64,000 bases of DNA from Desulfatitalea tepidiphila. Lineage in GTDB: Bacteria; Desulfobacterota; Desulfobacteria; Desulfobacterales; Desulfosarcinaceae. The notes beneath the pieces were generated by a model. The model saw only the letters and a list, made by a program, of their open reading frames with translations. It had not been told where the DNA came from and did no database searches. Shown here one piece after another: positions 35,663 to 43,821 of this stretch (position 1 is the stretch's first letter; each line of letters opens with the position of its first letter). Location: positions 372,001 through 436,000 of the forward strand of contig NZ_BCAG01000005.1 in the NCBI RefSeq assembly GCF_001293685.1, in the 5' to 3' direction. Made by a program: the position numbers and the translations under genes.

Positions 35663-35980
35663 CTCCTGCTCCTTTCGACGCCCGTCTTCTATAGACCCTA
35701 CAGTTTGCCATCAAGGTAGCCGGCACTGAAAAAATTGTCCAGCAGGAAAAATTGGAAAACACTAGCGGGGGTGTGATGACGCAATCGAAGGTGGAAATAG
35801 GTCAGCCAATGGAGATAATGAAAAATTCAGGCGGGCCCGGTGTCGACATGGGAAGAGAAACGCGCTGCTGCGAAAAGGTGCCGGTATGCATTGATATCAA
35901 AACCGGCACGATTCCTTCAATCGACACACCACGGAAAATTCACGCTGAGCATATACTTCCGGCGACGCAAAATCCCGCCG
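35663..35980. other. intergenic stretch without a supported gene
   Basis: About 320 bases between the SDR and bTHX genes. A plus-strand reading frame runs through here into repeat F, but it has no good ribosome binding site and a composition unlike its neighbours, so I do not call it. A small inverted repeat (TGCCGGT / ACCGGCA, about 35879-35909) is the only structure seen. Confidence 0.4.
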
Positions 35981-36082
35981 TTACTTTGCTGCCTTGGCTT
36001 TTTTGGATTTTTTCAGGCGGCACTTGCCGGTCGTTCCACGCCAGACCTTGCCACGTTTCGTACGACGATCTCCCTTGCCCAT
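35981..36082 (-). CDS. 30S ribosomal protein bTHX (Thx), 33 residues
   Basis: A very short gene behind a consensus ribosome binding site (AGGAGGTGG). The product begins MGKGDRRTKRGKVWRGTTGK, the hallmark of bTHX, the tiny basic peptide that sits in the head of the 30S subunit in Thermus and is found sporadically in other phyla. It ends with a lysine/alanine tail (KKSKKAKAAK). It stands alone, with no other ribosomal genes nearby, and is easily missed because of its size. Element copy F lies upstream of it. Confidence 0.85.
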   Translation of the reverse strand: MGKGDRRTKRGKVWRGTTGKCRLKKSKKAKAAK

Positions 36083-36175
36083 TCGACCACCTCCTCAGTG
36101 CGTTTTTTGAAAATGGTTTTAATAGCACGCTCTTGAATGGCTGCCAAGTACAAATCAAGTGCGCCACGAGGCCGG

Positions 36176-36202
36176 CTATCCCCAGGGTAAAGGCAAAGAA
36201 AG
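36176..36202. repeat. 27-bp direct repeat, left of element F
   Basis: This 27-mer begins CTATCCCCAGGGTAAAGG and matches 36423-36449 at 25 of 27 positions. On the minus strand the right copy encodes the last eight residues and stop of the CPBP protease (LSLPLPWG*). The left copy is therefore a detached duplicate of that gene end, with element F between them. Confidence 0.8.
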
Positions 36203-36204
36203 GG

Positions 36205-36422
36205 CCAGCAGCTTTTATTGAATGCGATTCATTTTATCCGGCATGGGTGAACCAGGTGGCCGATGCCACACGCCAAGCGGTCAACTGCCGCTATGAATGC
36301 ACGGCGGGCGGCCCAGAAACTCGCTGCGCTCAAACAGTCTGGGCCGCTTGACCGCCGTTTGCATTCAAGCGGCACTAACGACCCCTGGCGTATGTGGCCC
36401 TGGCCACCTGCTCAACCCATGC
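36205..36422. repeat. palindromic MITE-like element, copy F (one end lost)
   Basis: In B orientation. The left end (AGCAGCTTTTATTGAATG) and the whole hairpin core are present, with arms TGCCGCT / AGCGGCA. The right arm stops after CCCATGC, about 75 bases short of a full copy. The sequence continues directly into the stop codon of the CPBP gene. Flanked by the 27-bp direct repeat. Confidence 0.82.
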
Positions 36423-37079
36423 CTATCCCCAAGGCAAAGGCAAAGAAAGTACGAAGATGGCCGTGTTGCCCAGCACATGGATGGTCAAAGGCACCATCAG
36501 GTTGCGACTGGTTTCATACGCCAGGGCGAACACGATGCCTCCGACCACCTGGGTGACAGGCAGGCCGTGAACGGAATGCAGGGCCACGAAGATGGCGGTG
36601 CTGACGATCAGAGCCGTCCAGACGCCCCACCTGCGGAAGAAGGTGTACAGCACGCCCCGGAAACAGATCTCCTCGGCCAGGGGGGCCACCCATCCGCCGA
36701 CAAGGAAGAACAGGGCCGTTTCCATACGGCTGGCGGGTAAAGGCGTGTGCAACAGGGCAAACGGATCGTTTCCGGTCAGGAAGATTACGGCCATGCCCAA
36801 AGCCGCCGCAAGCGCAAACCCCAGGGACCACGCGGCTCCCTTTTTCAACCCCGCGCCCCACGTGGCCGGGGCCCAGCCGATAGCCGCCAACCCGCCTTCC
36901 AGACGCACAATCAGAACGAGCAAAAGAACGATCTGGCACAGCCGGGTCAAGCCGAGCAACACCAGGGGCGAGACCTCCATTTGCCGAATGAGCCATCCCG
37001 CCGCCGCTTCCGTGGCGATCAAGACCGCCAGGGTCGCAGCCAGGGTCAGGGGCCTGATGTGGATCGGGTCTGACGCCAT
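36423..37079 (-). CDS. CPBP family intramembrane glutamic endopeptidase
   Basis: 218 residues from the ATG behind GAGGAGGCTTGG. About six membrane helices. CPBP/Rce1 active-site motifs are visible: APLAEEICFRGVLY (EExxxR), FVALHSVHG (motif 2 His) and IHVLGNTAIF (motif 3 His/Asn). Family members process or protect against small peptides, or act on prenylated proteins. The start overlaps the end of the upstream HEAT-repeat membrane protein by 34 bases, so translation is probably coupled. Its last codons are duplicated beyond element F. Confidence 0.88.
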   Translation of the reverse strand: MASDPIHIRPLTLAATLAVLIATEAAAGWLIRQMEVSPLVLLGLTRLCQIVLLLVLIVRLEGGLAAIGWAPATWGAGLKKGAAWSLGFALAAALGMAVIFLTGNDPFALLHTPLPASRMETALFFLVGGWVAPLAEEICFRGVLYTFFRRWGVWTALIVSTAIFVALHSVHGLPVTQVVGGIVFALAYETSRNLMVPLTIHVLGNTAIFVLSLPLPWG

Positions 37080-38686
37080 CCAAGCCTCCTCATCGCACGG
37101 TAGCCGTACCACTGGGTGTACCAGTGGTCCGACTGCACCATTTGCGCTTCAATGGCCTTGGCCGCGGTCCGTTGGCCGCGCTGTCCCAAGGCGTAGTAGG
37201 CCTGACATACCACGTTGGGATGCGGATCTTGCGTTAAACGCAATAAATCCGGGTAGGTGGATGGATGGCGACTCGATCCTAAGGCCCTGGCCAGCCAATA
37301 GCGTTCGACCACCCAAGGGCTTTCCAGCAAGCGTCGATACTCGGAAAAGCGGGCGATATCCATGCGTTGATCTTCAATGCGCCGCAGGGCGGCCACCCGC
37401 CTCGGCCACGAGTCCGCCGACAGGGCCCGGCCGATCTGATCCTCGGGCACCGCCTGAACCCTGCTTATCAGAAGCGGTATCAACAGCATCACGCCGATGG
37501 CCAGGCAGACGGATGACCGTATCCACACGACGGCGTCGGTGCTCGCGATCAGGCCGGCCAGGCGTCCGATTCCCCCGTCCACCATGATATACAGCAAGAT
37601 CGGAAATCCGACCAAAAGGCCTATGAGTGCCATTCTCCGGAAGGGGCCGTAACGGTCCGCCGCTTCTGAAAAGCGTCTCAACCACGGGCGTGGATCCTGG
37701 CGGAAAGCGGTTTGGTCCGCATCGACGGCTGCACCGTTGGGCGAGACGAGTCGCAACTGCCCGTCGTGCAAATGAAGTCTCACATCCGCAGAAACGGTTT
37801 CCGGTACCGGCAGCACATCGTACCGGGCCAGCAGATCGACCCACGCGGATGCTGCATTGGGATCCAGATCAGGATCCAGGTGGCACGTTCTCAACGTCTT
37901 CTGCTCGAAGGATTTAAAGGCCTGGGCCGCAAACAGCGTATACCGGTAGTAAAAATCGTTCACCTGTCTTCCCGCGGCATTGGAGAGCAACAAATGATCC
38001 CGAATGGCGGTGAACAATTCTCGATTGAGCTGCGTGGACCACAACAGGATCAGCAGCAGCAATGTGATCAACGGCAGATACCACCGCCTGGGAGTTGACG
38101 GCTCCCCGGCCGCGTCAGGCCGCAACTGCACGGCGAACAGTGCGGTGGCCAGGGGCGTGCAGGCGACGAACAGGGTCGGAACGAGCGTCGGGCCATCCAG
38201 ATTGACGGCAATGAGAGCTGCGGTCCAGATCAGTGCCCCTGCCAATAACCACCAACGGCGGCCGCCACGGCATCGCCGCCCGAGAAATAAAAAGGCCACG
38301 GTAGCCAGAGTCAGGCCGGTTCCCACGCTGAGGGTAAAAAACAATCCACCCCAGAAGGCCGCGCCGAATGTCTTGAGCGCAGCGGCCGCAGGCCCCGACG
38401 GGATGGCCAGCCAACCCGCGGTTTGAAGGGCTTGGACCTGGTCGGCCAGCACCCGGTTGGCATGCCGCACAAAAAAGAAGGCAATGATCTGGGCCGTGGC
38501 CAGACCGGCGGTTATGGGAAGCAAACATCGGCTGCGAATCACAAGGGTTTTCAAAAACGAAACAGCGTCCTTTCGTCGGATGCCATGGTACGACCGGCAT
38601 ATCGCTGGTTGGCGATTGGAAATCGAGATATAGCCCAAATAGCGTGACAGGTCAAAAGCGGCCGCATGGATAGATTTCAGAAACAT
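37046..38686 (-). CDS. membrane protein with C-terminal HEAT-like repeats
   Basis: About 546 residues from the ATG at 38686; a TTG near 38550 behind AAAGGAC (giving LKTLVIRSRC) is an equally possible, shorter start. Several hydrophobic helices occupy the first 200 residues of the shorter form. A soluble region of about 130 residues follows, then two more helices, then a C-terminal segment of about 140 residues with repeated helices (RRVAALRRIEDQR, VVERYWLARALGSSRHPSTYPDLLRLTQDPHPNVVCQAYYALG pattern split across several turns) typical of HEAT/PBS-lyase repeats. Function unknown. It overlaps the CPBP protease gene. Confidence 0.65.
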   Translation of the reverse strand: MFLKSIHAAAFDLSRYLGYISISNRQPAICRSYHGIRRKDAVSFLKTLVIRSRCLLPITAGLATAQIIAFFFVRHANRVLADQVQALQTAGWLAIPSGPAAAALKTFGAAFWGGLFFTLSVGTGLTLATVAFLFLGRRCRGGRRWWLLAGALIWTAALIAVNLDGPTLVPTLFVACTPLATALFAVQLRPDAAGEPSTPRRWYLPLITLLLLILLWSTQLNRELFTAIRDHLLLSNAAGRQVNDFYYRYTLFAAQAFKSFEQKTLRTCHLDPDLDPNAASAWVDLLARYDVLPVPETVSADVRLHLHDGQLRLVSPNGAAVDADQTAFRQDPRPWLRRFSEAADRYGPFRRMALIGLLVGFPILLYIMVDGGIGRLAGLIASTDAVVWIRSSVCLAIGVMLLIPLLISRVQAVPEDQIGRALSADSWPRRVAALRRIEDQRMDIARFSEYRRLLESPWVVERYWLARALGSSRHPSTYPDLLRLTQDPHPNVVCQAYYALGQRGQRTAAKAIEAQMVQSDHWYTQWYGYRAMRRLGWRQTRSTSGP

Positions 38687-38788
38687 CGCGCATGGTTTAC
38701 ACCGTCGGCCGCCGTGTGGTAAAAATAGCTTTTCCCATTCAGCCAGGCGTACCTTTTTAGCGTTGCGCACCGTAAAGGAGTGGTACCC

Positions 38789-40243
38789 ATGATCACACCC
38801 GTCATCTTGGCCGGCGGTTCGGGAACGCGCTTGTGGCCCTTGTCCCGCAAGCTCTATCCCAAACAGTTCATGCAGCTGGTGGACGATTATACGCTGCTGC
38901 AAAACACCCTTCTGCGGGTCAGCGCCCTGGCGGAGGTTCAACCCCCCATCATCCTGTGCAACGAGGACCACCGCTTCATCGTGGCTGAGCAGATGCGCCA
39001 GATCGGCATCACACCGGCGGCTATCGTCCTGGAACCTGTGGGTCGCAACACCGCCCCGGCCCTGGCCGTGGCCGCGATCATGGCCGAGGCCCGACAAAAG
39101 GAGAGCACATTGCTGGCCCTGCCGGCCGATCACCATATCGAAAACACCGAGGGGCTCCTGGCCACCGTTCGAAAAGGGGCCGTCTATGCCGATCGCGGCC
39201 ATCTGGTCACCTTCGGCATCGAACCGGATGCCGTGGAAACCGGCTATGGCTACATTCGTAAAGGTAAATCCTTGGAAGCGGAGGACGCAGCAGACACAGG
39301 GCCACATGCCGGGGTCTGGACCATCGACCGGTTTGTTGAAAAGCCGGACCGGGACACCGCCCGCCGGTATGTGGAATCCGGTGAATACTGCTGGAACAGC
39401 GGCATGTTCATGTTCAAAGCCGGCAAATTGCTTGAGGAGCTGGAATCCTTTGCGCCCGACATCGTGTCCGGATGCCGGCAGGCCGTGGAAAAGGGCCGGA
39501 CCGATCTGGATTTCTTCCGGTTGGACAGGCAAGCCTTCGGCCGGTGCCCGTCGGACTCCATCGACTACGCGGTCATGGAAAGAACCCAGGCGGGCGTCAT
39601 GATCGCCCTTTGCAGCCCCTGGAACGATCTGGGATCCTGGGAAGCTCTCTGGCAGGCCGGCGAAAAAGATACCGACCAGAATGTGATTCACGGGGACGTC
39701 TGTCTACAGAACGTGGAGCGCTCGTTCATCCACGCATCGAGCCGGTTGGTGACGGCCGTGGGGTTGATCGATCATGTGGTGGTCGAGACAAAAGATGCGG
39801 TGTTCGTCGCCCCCCGCCACCAGGTGCAGCAGGTCAAGGCTCTGGTCGACCAGCTGACCCGCATGGAACGGCCTGAAACCGTCACCCAGAAATTGGCCTA
39901 CCGCCCCTGGGGTGCCTATGAAGATGTGGACATCTCCGAGCGTTTTTTGGTCAAGCGCATTACCGTCAAACCCAAGGCCAAGCTCTCGCTGCAGAAGCAT
40001 TTTCACCGGGCCGAACACTGGGTGGTGGTCAAGGGGACGGCCCTGGTGACCCGCGGCGAAGAACAATTCATCCTCAAGGAAGATGAATCCACCTACATTC
40101 CCCTGGGAACCGTTCACCGCCTGGAGAACCCCGGCAAGATCCCCCTGGAACTGATCGAAATCCAGTCGGGCAGCTATCTGGCCGAGGACGATGTGGTGCG
40201 CCTCGACGACGTTTACGGACGTCACAACGATAGGGACGATTGA
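38789..40243 (+). CDS. manC: mannose-1-phosphate guanylyltransferase / mannose-6-phosphate isomerase
   Basis: 484 residues behind AAAGGAGTGGTACCC. The nucleotidyltransferase half starts [23 protein letters not shown] and has [19 protein letters not shown] and YCWNSGMF. The C-terminal cupin half is the isomerase ([31 protein letters not shown], with metal-binding residues). It makes GDP-mannose from fructose/mannose 6-phosphate and GTP for surface polysaccharide. It heads a manC-rfbB-rfbC-rfbD run with tiny gaps, so one operon is likely. Confidence 0.95.
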   Translation: MITPVILAGGSGTRLWPLSRKLYPKQFMQLVDDYTLLQNTLLRVSALAEVQPPIILCNEDHRFIVAEQMRQIGITPAAIVLEPVGRNTAPALAVAAIMAEARQKESTLLALPADHHIENTEGLLATVRKGAVYADRGHLVTFGIEPDAVETGYGYIRKGKSLEAEDAADTGPHAGVWTIDRFVEKPDRDTARRYVESGEYCWNSGMFMFKAGKLLEELESFAPDIVSGCRQAVEKGRTDLDFFRLDRQAFGRCPSDSIDYAVMERTQAGVMIALCSPWNDLGSWEALWQAGEKDTDQNVIHGDVCLQNVERSFIHASSRLVTAVGLIDHVVVETKDAVFVAPRHQVQQVKALVDQLTRMERPETVTQKLAYRPWGAYEDVDISERFLVKRITVKPKAKLSLQKHFHRAEHWVVVKGTALVTRGEEQFILKEDESTYIPLGTVHRLENPGKIPLELIEIQSGSYLAEDDVVRLDDVYGRHNDRDD

Positions 40244-40254
40244 GGAAAAACGCG

Positions 40255-41340
40255 ATGCAGACGATTCTGGTGACCGGCGGCGCCGGGTTTATCGGCTCCA
40301 ACTTCATCCGGCACATACTCGCCATCCGGCCCGAATGGCGCGTGGTCAACCTAGACGCTCTGACTTATGCGGGCAATGCGGCCAACCTGGCGGACCTGGA
40401 AGCCGATCGACAAAAGCGCTATCGATTTGTTCATGGCGACATTAACGACAGTGAACGGGTCGGCCGGCTCCTGGCGGAAGAACAACCGGTGGGCGTCGTC
40501 CACTTTGCGGCCGAATCCCATGTGGACCGCTCGATCCACGGGCCGCTGGCCTTTGTACAGACCAATGTGACCGGCACGGCCCGCCTGCTGATGGCCTGTC
40601 AGCAGATGTGGGAAGAGGCCGGCCGGCCGGCGGCATTCCGCTTCCTGCACGTCTCCACCGACGAAGTGTACGGCAGCCTGGGACCCACCGGGCATTTTAC
40701 CGAAGAGACGGCCTATGATCCCTCCAGCCCCTACTCGGCTTCCAAGGCGGCATCCGACCACCTGGTGCGCGCCTGGCATCGCACCTATGGCTTTCCGGCC
40801 ATCGTGACCAACTGCTCCAACAACTACGGCCCTTACCAATTCCCGGAAAAACTCATCCCGTTGATGATCCTCAATATCATCGAAGAAAAAGAGCTGCCGG
40901 TTTACGGAGACGGCCGCAATGTCCGCGACTGGCTCTATGTCATCGACCATTGCGAGGCTCTGGCCACGGTGCTCGAAAAAGGGTGTCCGGGCGAAACCTA
41001 TAATATCGGCGGCGGCGCCGAACGGGCCAACATCGATGTGGTTCAACAGCTCTGTGCCCTTCTCGACGAATGCCTCGGCCGTAGCGGTGCAAGTCGCAGC
41101 GAGCGCTTGATCCGCTTTGTGACCGACCGGCCGGGACACGACCGACGCTACGCCATCGACGCCGGCAAAATCGGACGGGAATTGGGATGGCGGCCGCGCT
41201 TCCAATTCGAAACGGCCCTGGCCGAAACCGTGGCGTGGTATCTGGCCCACCGACAGTGGATCGATTTCGTGCGCAGCGGCGAATACCTGCGTTGGATCGA
41301 CACCCACTATGGCGCGACAGGAGGAACAGCGAAACGATGA
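40255..41340 (+). CDS. rfbB: dTDP-glucose 4,6-dehydratase
   Basis: 361 residues; the ATG follows GAGGAAAAACGCG. Extended SDR: cofactor motif [25 protein letters not shown], active-site HVSTDEVYG (Asp-Glu pair) with [11 protein letters not shown], and [17 protein letters not shown]. It converts dTDP-glucose to dTDP-4-keto-6-deoxyglucose, step two of dTDP-rhamnose synthesis. Located 12 bases after manC and overlapping rfbC by 4 bases. Confidence 0.95.
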   Translation: MQTILVTGGAGFIGSNFIRHILAIRPEWRVVNLDALTYAGNAANLADLEADRQKRYRFVHGDINDSERVGRLLAEEQPVGVVHFAAESHVDRSIHGPLAFVQTNVTGTARLLMACQQMWEEAGRPAAFRFLHVSTDEVYGSLGPTGHFTEETAYDPSSPYSASKAASDHLVRAWHRTYGFPAIVTNCSNNYGPYQFPEKLIPLMILNIIEEKELPVYGDGRNVRDWLYVIDHCEALATVLEKGCPGETYNIGGGAERANIDVVQQLCALLDECLGRSGASRSERLIRFVTDRPGHDRRYAIDAGKIGRELGWRPRFQFETALAETVAWYLAHRQWIDFVRSGEYLRWIDTHYGATGGTAKR

Positions 41341-41894
41341 ACGTCATCCCGACCCGGATCCCCGAGGTGCTGATCGTCGAACCCCAGGTGTTCGGCGATC
41401 CGCGCGGCTATTTTCTCGAGACCTATCAGGGAAAAAGATATGAAGCCGCCGGTATGGCCGACACGTTCGTCCAGGACAATGTCTCCTTTTCCCGCCGCGG
41501 CACCCTGCGCGGCCTGCACTTCCAGCATCCCCAGGAACAGGCCAAGCTGGTCCAGGTGCTCTCCGGCGACATCTTCGACGTAGCCGTGGATGTGCGGCGC
41601 GGGTCGCCCACCTTCGGCCGCTGGATCGGCGTCCACTTGAGCGCCGGGCAGCCCCGGCAACTCTATGTGCCCAGGGGATTTGCCCACGGCTTCTGCGTGT
41701 TGAGCGATACGGCCCTGTTCATGTACAAATGCAGCGATTACTACGCCCCGGCCCACGAGGCAGGGTTTTGCTGGGACGATCCGGACGTGGGCATCGCATG
41801 GCCGGTCCAAAAGCCGCTGCTCTCCGACCGTGACCGCGCCTTTCCGCGGCTCAGGGATGTGGATTCCGAACGCCTGCCAGCGTATGAGGGTTAA
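41337..41894 (+). CDS. rfbC: dTDP-4-dehydrorhamnose 3,5-epimerase
   Basis: 185 residues; the ATG overlaps the rfbB stop codon. RmlC cupin features: [31 protein letters not shown] with the catalytic His, [13 protein letters not shown], and [14 protein letters not shown]. It epimerises C3 and C5 of the 4-keto sugar. Translationally coupled to rfbB and directly abutting rfbD. Confidence 0.95.
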   Translation: MNVIPTRIPEVLIVEPQVFGDPRGYFLETYQGKRYEAAGMADTFVQDNVSFSRRGTLRGLHFQHPQEQAKLVQVLSGDIFDVAVDVRRGSPTFGRWIGVHLSAGQPRQLYVPRGFAHGFCVLSDTALFMYKCSDYYAPAHEAGFCWDDPDVGIAWPVQKPLLSDRDRAFPRLRDVDSERLPAYEG

Positions 41895-42794
41895 ATGCGA
41901 CTACTGATTGTGGGCAGCAACGGCCAGCTCGGCCATGACCTGATGGCGCAGGCCCGCCAGCGCGGTTGGATGCCCACCGGCGCGGATATGCCCGTTTGCG
42001 ATATCACCGATCGGCAAAGCGTCGAAAGGGCCATCGAATCCGCCGGGCCGGCCGACGTACCGGTCGACATCATGATCAATGCCGCCGCTTACACGGCCGT
42101 GGACAAAGCCGAAAGCGAACCGGAGATCGCGTTCGCCGTCAATCGAGACGGCGCCGAAGTGCTTGCACGGGCCGGCCGTGATCATCAGATCCCCCTGATT
42201 CACGTCTCCACCGACTATGTGTTCGACGGGCGCCAGACCCGCCCTTATCGGCCGACCGACCCCGTCAACCCCCAGGGGGTTTATGGCAAAAGCAAGGCCG
42301 AAGGCGAAGCACGCATACGGCAGCTCTGGGAGAGGCATGTCATCGTGCGGACCGCCTGGCTCTTCGGACGGCATGGCGCCAATTTCGTCAAGACCATGAT
42401 TCGACTGGGCAAGGAACGCGACACCATACGGGTGGTCGACGACCAGGTGGGTTGTCCGACCTATGCCGGGGACCTGGCCGGTGCGCTTCTGGACGCGGCC
42501 GCAGATGTTACCGGGAAAACCGACGGTTGGGGCACCTATCATTATTGCAACGAGGGGGCCGTCACATGGTATGGCTTTACGCGCCGTATCCTGACCTTGG
42601 CCGGCCGCTATGAGCGGATACGTGTCGGGCAGATCCTGCCCATACCGACCTCCGAATATCCCCTTCCGGCGCCGCGACCCCAATACTCGGTCCTCGATTG
42701 CACCAGCTTCGAGGCCGATTTCGGAGTGACGCGCCGTCCCTGGGAAGCTGCCCTGCAGGAAATGCTGGCCGGCATTTACGGGACCGCGTCTTGA
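41895..42794 (+). CDS. rfbD: dTDP-4-dehydrorhamnose reductase
   Basis: 299 residues, beginning on the base after the rfbC stop codon. RmlD family: LLIVGSNGQLGHDL, INAAAYTAVDKAESEP, HVSTDYVFDGRQTRPY, VYGKSKAEGEA (YxxxK), RTAWLFGRHGANFVKTM and VVDDQVGCPTYAGDLA. It reduces the 4-keto group to give dTDP-rhamnose. The first enzyme of this pathway, RmlA, is not in the window and must be encoded elsewhere. Confidence 0.95.
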   Translation: MRLLIVGSNGQLGHDLMAQARQRGWMPTGADMPVCDITDRQSVERAIESAGPADVPVDIMINAAAYTAVDKAESEPEIAFAVNRDGAEVLARAGRDHQIPLIHVSTDYVFDGRQTRPYRPTDPVNPQGVYGKSKAEGEARIRQLWERHVIVRTAWLFGRHGANFVKTMIRLGKERDTIRVVDDQVGCPTYAGDLAGALLDAAADVTGKTDGWGTYHYCNEGAVTWYGFTRRILTLAGRYERIRVGQILPIPTSEYPLPAPRPQYSVLDCTSFEADFGVTRRPWEAALQEMLAGIYGTAS

Positions 42795-42860
42795 TACCGT
42801 CGGGCTCCATGCGGACAAATAGGATTTGATGATTAAGCAAAAGGCCCGTGCCGGCCGACG

Positions 42861-43688
42861 TCACACCTCCACGGCGCAGTGGGGCCCGACGAGCAGCATG
42901 TTGTTGGGCATCCATGCCTGGATCTTTTCCGTTTTGCTTCCGAAAAGCAGCACCTTGATCAATCCATGACTGTAGGCACCCAGGACCAGCAGCGTATCGT
43001 GGGCCACTGCATAGAAGGCCTCCTCGAAACTGCCCCGATCGATTTTGTGCCACGTGCTTACCCGGTCTCCCAATTCGTCCCATAGCCCGGCCTGGCGCAG
43101 CTGTTCCTCGAAGTGGGCCGCCTTGTGTCTTTCCATGAAGGTAAACAGTTCGACGGGCATGCCTGACTTGCGTCCGAGATGCAATCCCCATCGCAGCGCC
43201 TTGTTGGCGTTGTTCGAGCCGGTGTAGCAGACCGTAATGCTCGTCCACGGTTTGTAGACCCTGCCGGTCATGAAAACGGGAAAGGTCGAGGACTTGGCGA
43301 TGCGCCACACCTTGGGCCCCACGTAGCCCAAACCGATTTTGGCCGACAAATCACTGATGCTTTGCGGGCAGCACATGTAGGTATAGTGGGTGGGAATGTC
43401 GGGCAGCTGGGCGGACGTATAGTTCTTTGGCACGAGAAAGGTGACATGAACATCTAAAAGGTCGGCGAGTTGCCGGGCATGGTCGACGGCACTCTCCGGT
43501 GACAACAGATAGGATCGATCGAGGTCCACCTGCACCATGTCATGATCGAAATACATCAAAAACTGCTTGGATTCGGGCACATAGATGTGCAGATCGACCC
43601 CGAGGGTCTTGCAAAAATGAAGGGACTGCAGCAATGACTCCCGTCCCAGGGGCGTGTTTTGAAATACGTGCAGCAGGCGTTCGGTCAC
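42861..43688 (-). CDS. universal stress protein-like protein
   Basis: 275 residues from the GTG (giving VTERLLHVFQNTPLG) behind AAGGATTCTATC; the frame stays open upstream without a good start. Two UspA-like halves can be seen: the N-terminal one starts with a strand then LGRESLLQSLHFCKTLGVDLHIYV, the second with SITVCYTGSNNANKALRWGLHLGRKSGMP. It ends with AHDTLLVLGAYSHGLIKVLLFGSKTEKI, near the usual GSxSxxI region. Such proteins bind ATP or act as stress signals. It is followed on the same strand, upstream, by the ClC channel gene 134 bases away. Confidence 0.75.
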   Translation of the reverse strand: MTERLLHVFQNTPLGRESLLQSLHFCKTLGVDLHIYVPESKQFLMYFDHDMVQVDLDRSYLLSPESAVDHARQLADLLDVHVTFLVPKNYTSAQLPDIPTHYTYMCCPQSISDLSAKIGLGYVGPKVWRIAKSSTFPVFMTGRVYKPWTSITVCYTGSNNANKALRWGLHLGRKSGMPVELFTFMERHKAAHFEEQLRQAGLWDELGDRVSTWHKIDRGSFEEAFYAVAHDTLLVLGAYSHGLIKVLLFGSKTEKIQAWMPNNMLLVGPHCAVEV

Positions 43689-43744
43689 GATAGAATCCTT
43701 CACTTCACCGTCCGGCAACGACTTATTTCAGAGCCATCAATCTT

Positions 43745-43798
43745 GATGAAACCGTAAAAAGTCGTAGAAGCGTCATGCCGGCGAACGCCGGCATCCAG
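43745..43798. repeat. dispersed hairpin repeat with GATGAAACCGTAAAAAG end
   Basis: GATGAAACCGTAAAAAGTCG at 43745-43764 is followed by a perfect 8-bp hairpin ATGCCGGC-GAAC-GCCGGCAT (43775-43794) inside CGTCAT...ATCCAG. The first part matches the terminal sequence of the small element nested in copy I. The hairpin part matches the two hairpins at 57691-57758. Confidence 0.7.
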
Positions 43799-43821
43799 AA
43801 CCTATTGAAAAAGCTGGAGCA

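Noticed and set aside
35752-36351. Plus-strand frame across bTHX and element F
   Set aside because: No ribosome binding site, overlaps repeat and a short gene with strong evidence on the other strand.
38687-39691. Minus-strand extension of the HEAT-repeat membrane protein over manC
   Set aside because: It is antisense to manC and crosses its promoter region; the gene starts within the shorter frame.
43771-43798. CRISPR-like array from repeated CGTCAT...ATCCAG hairpins
   Set aside because: The hairpin units are scattered singly or in a pair, without regular spacers or cas genes.
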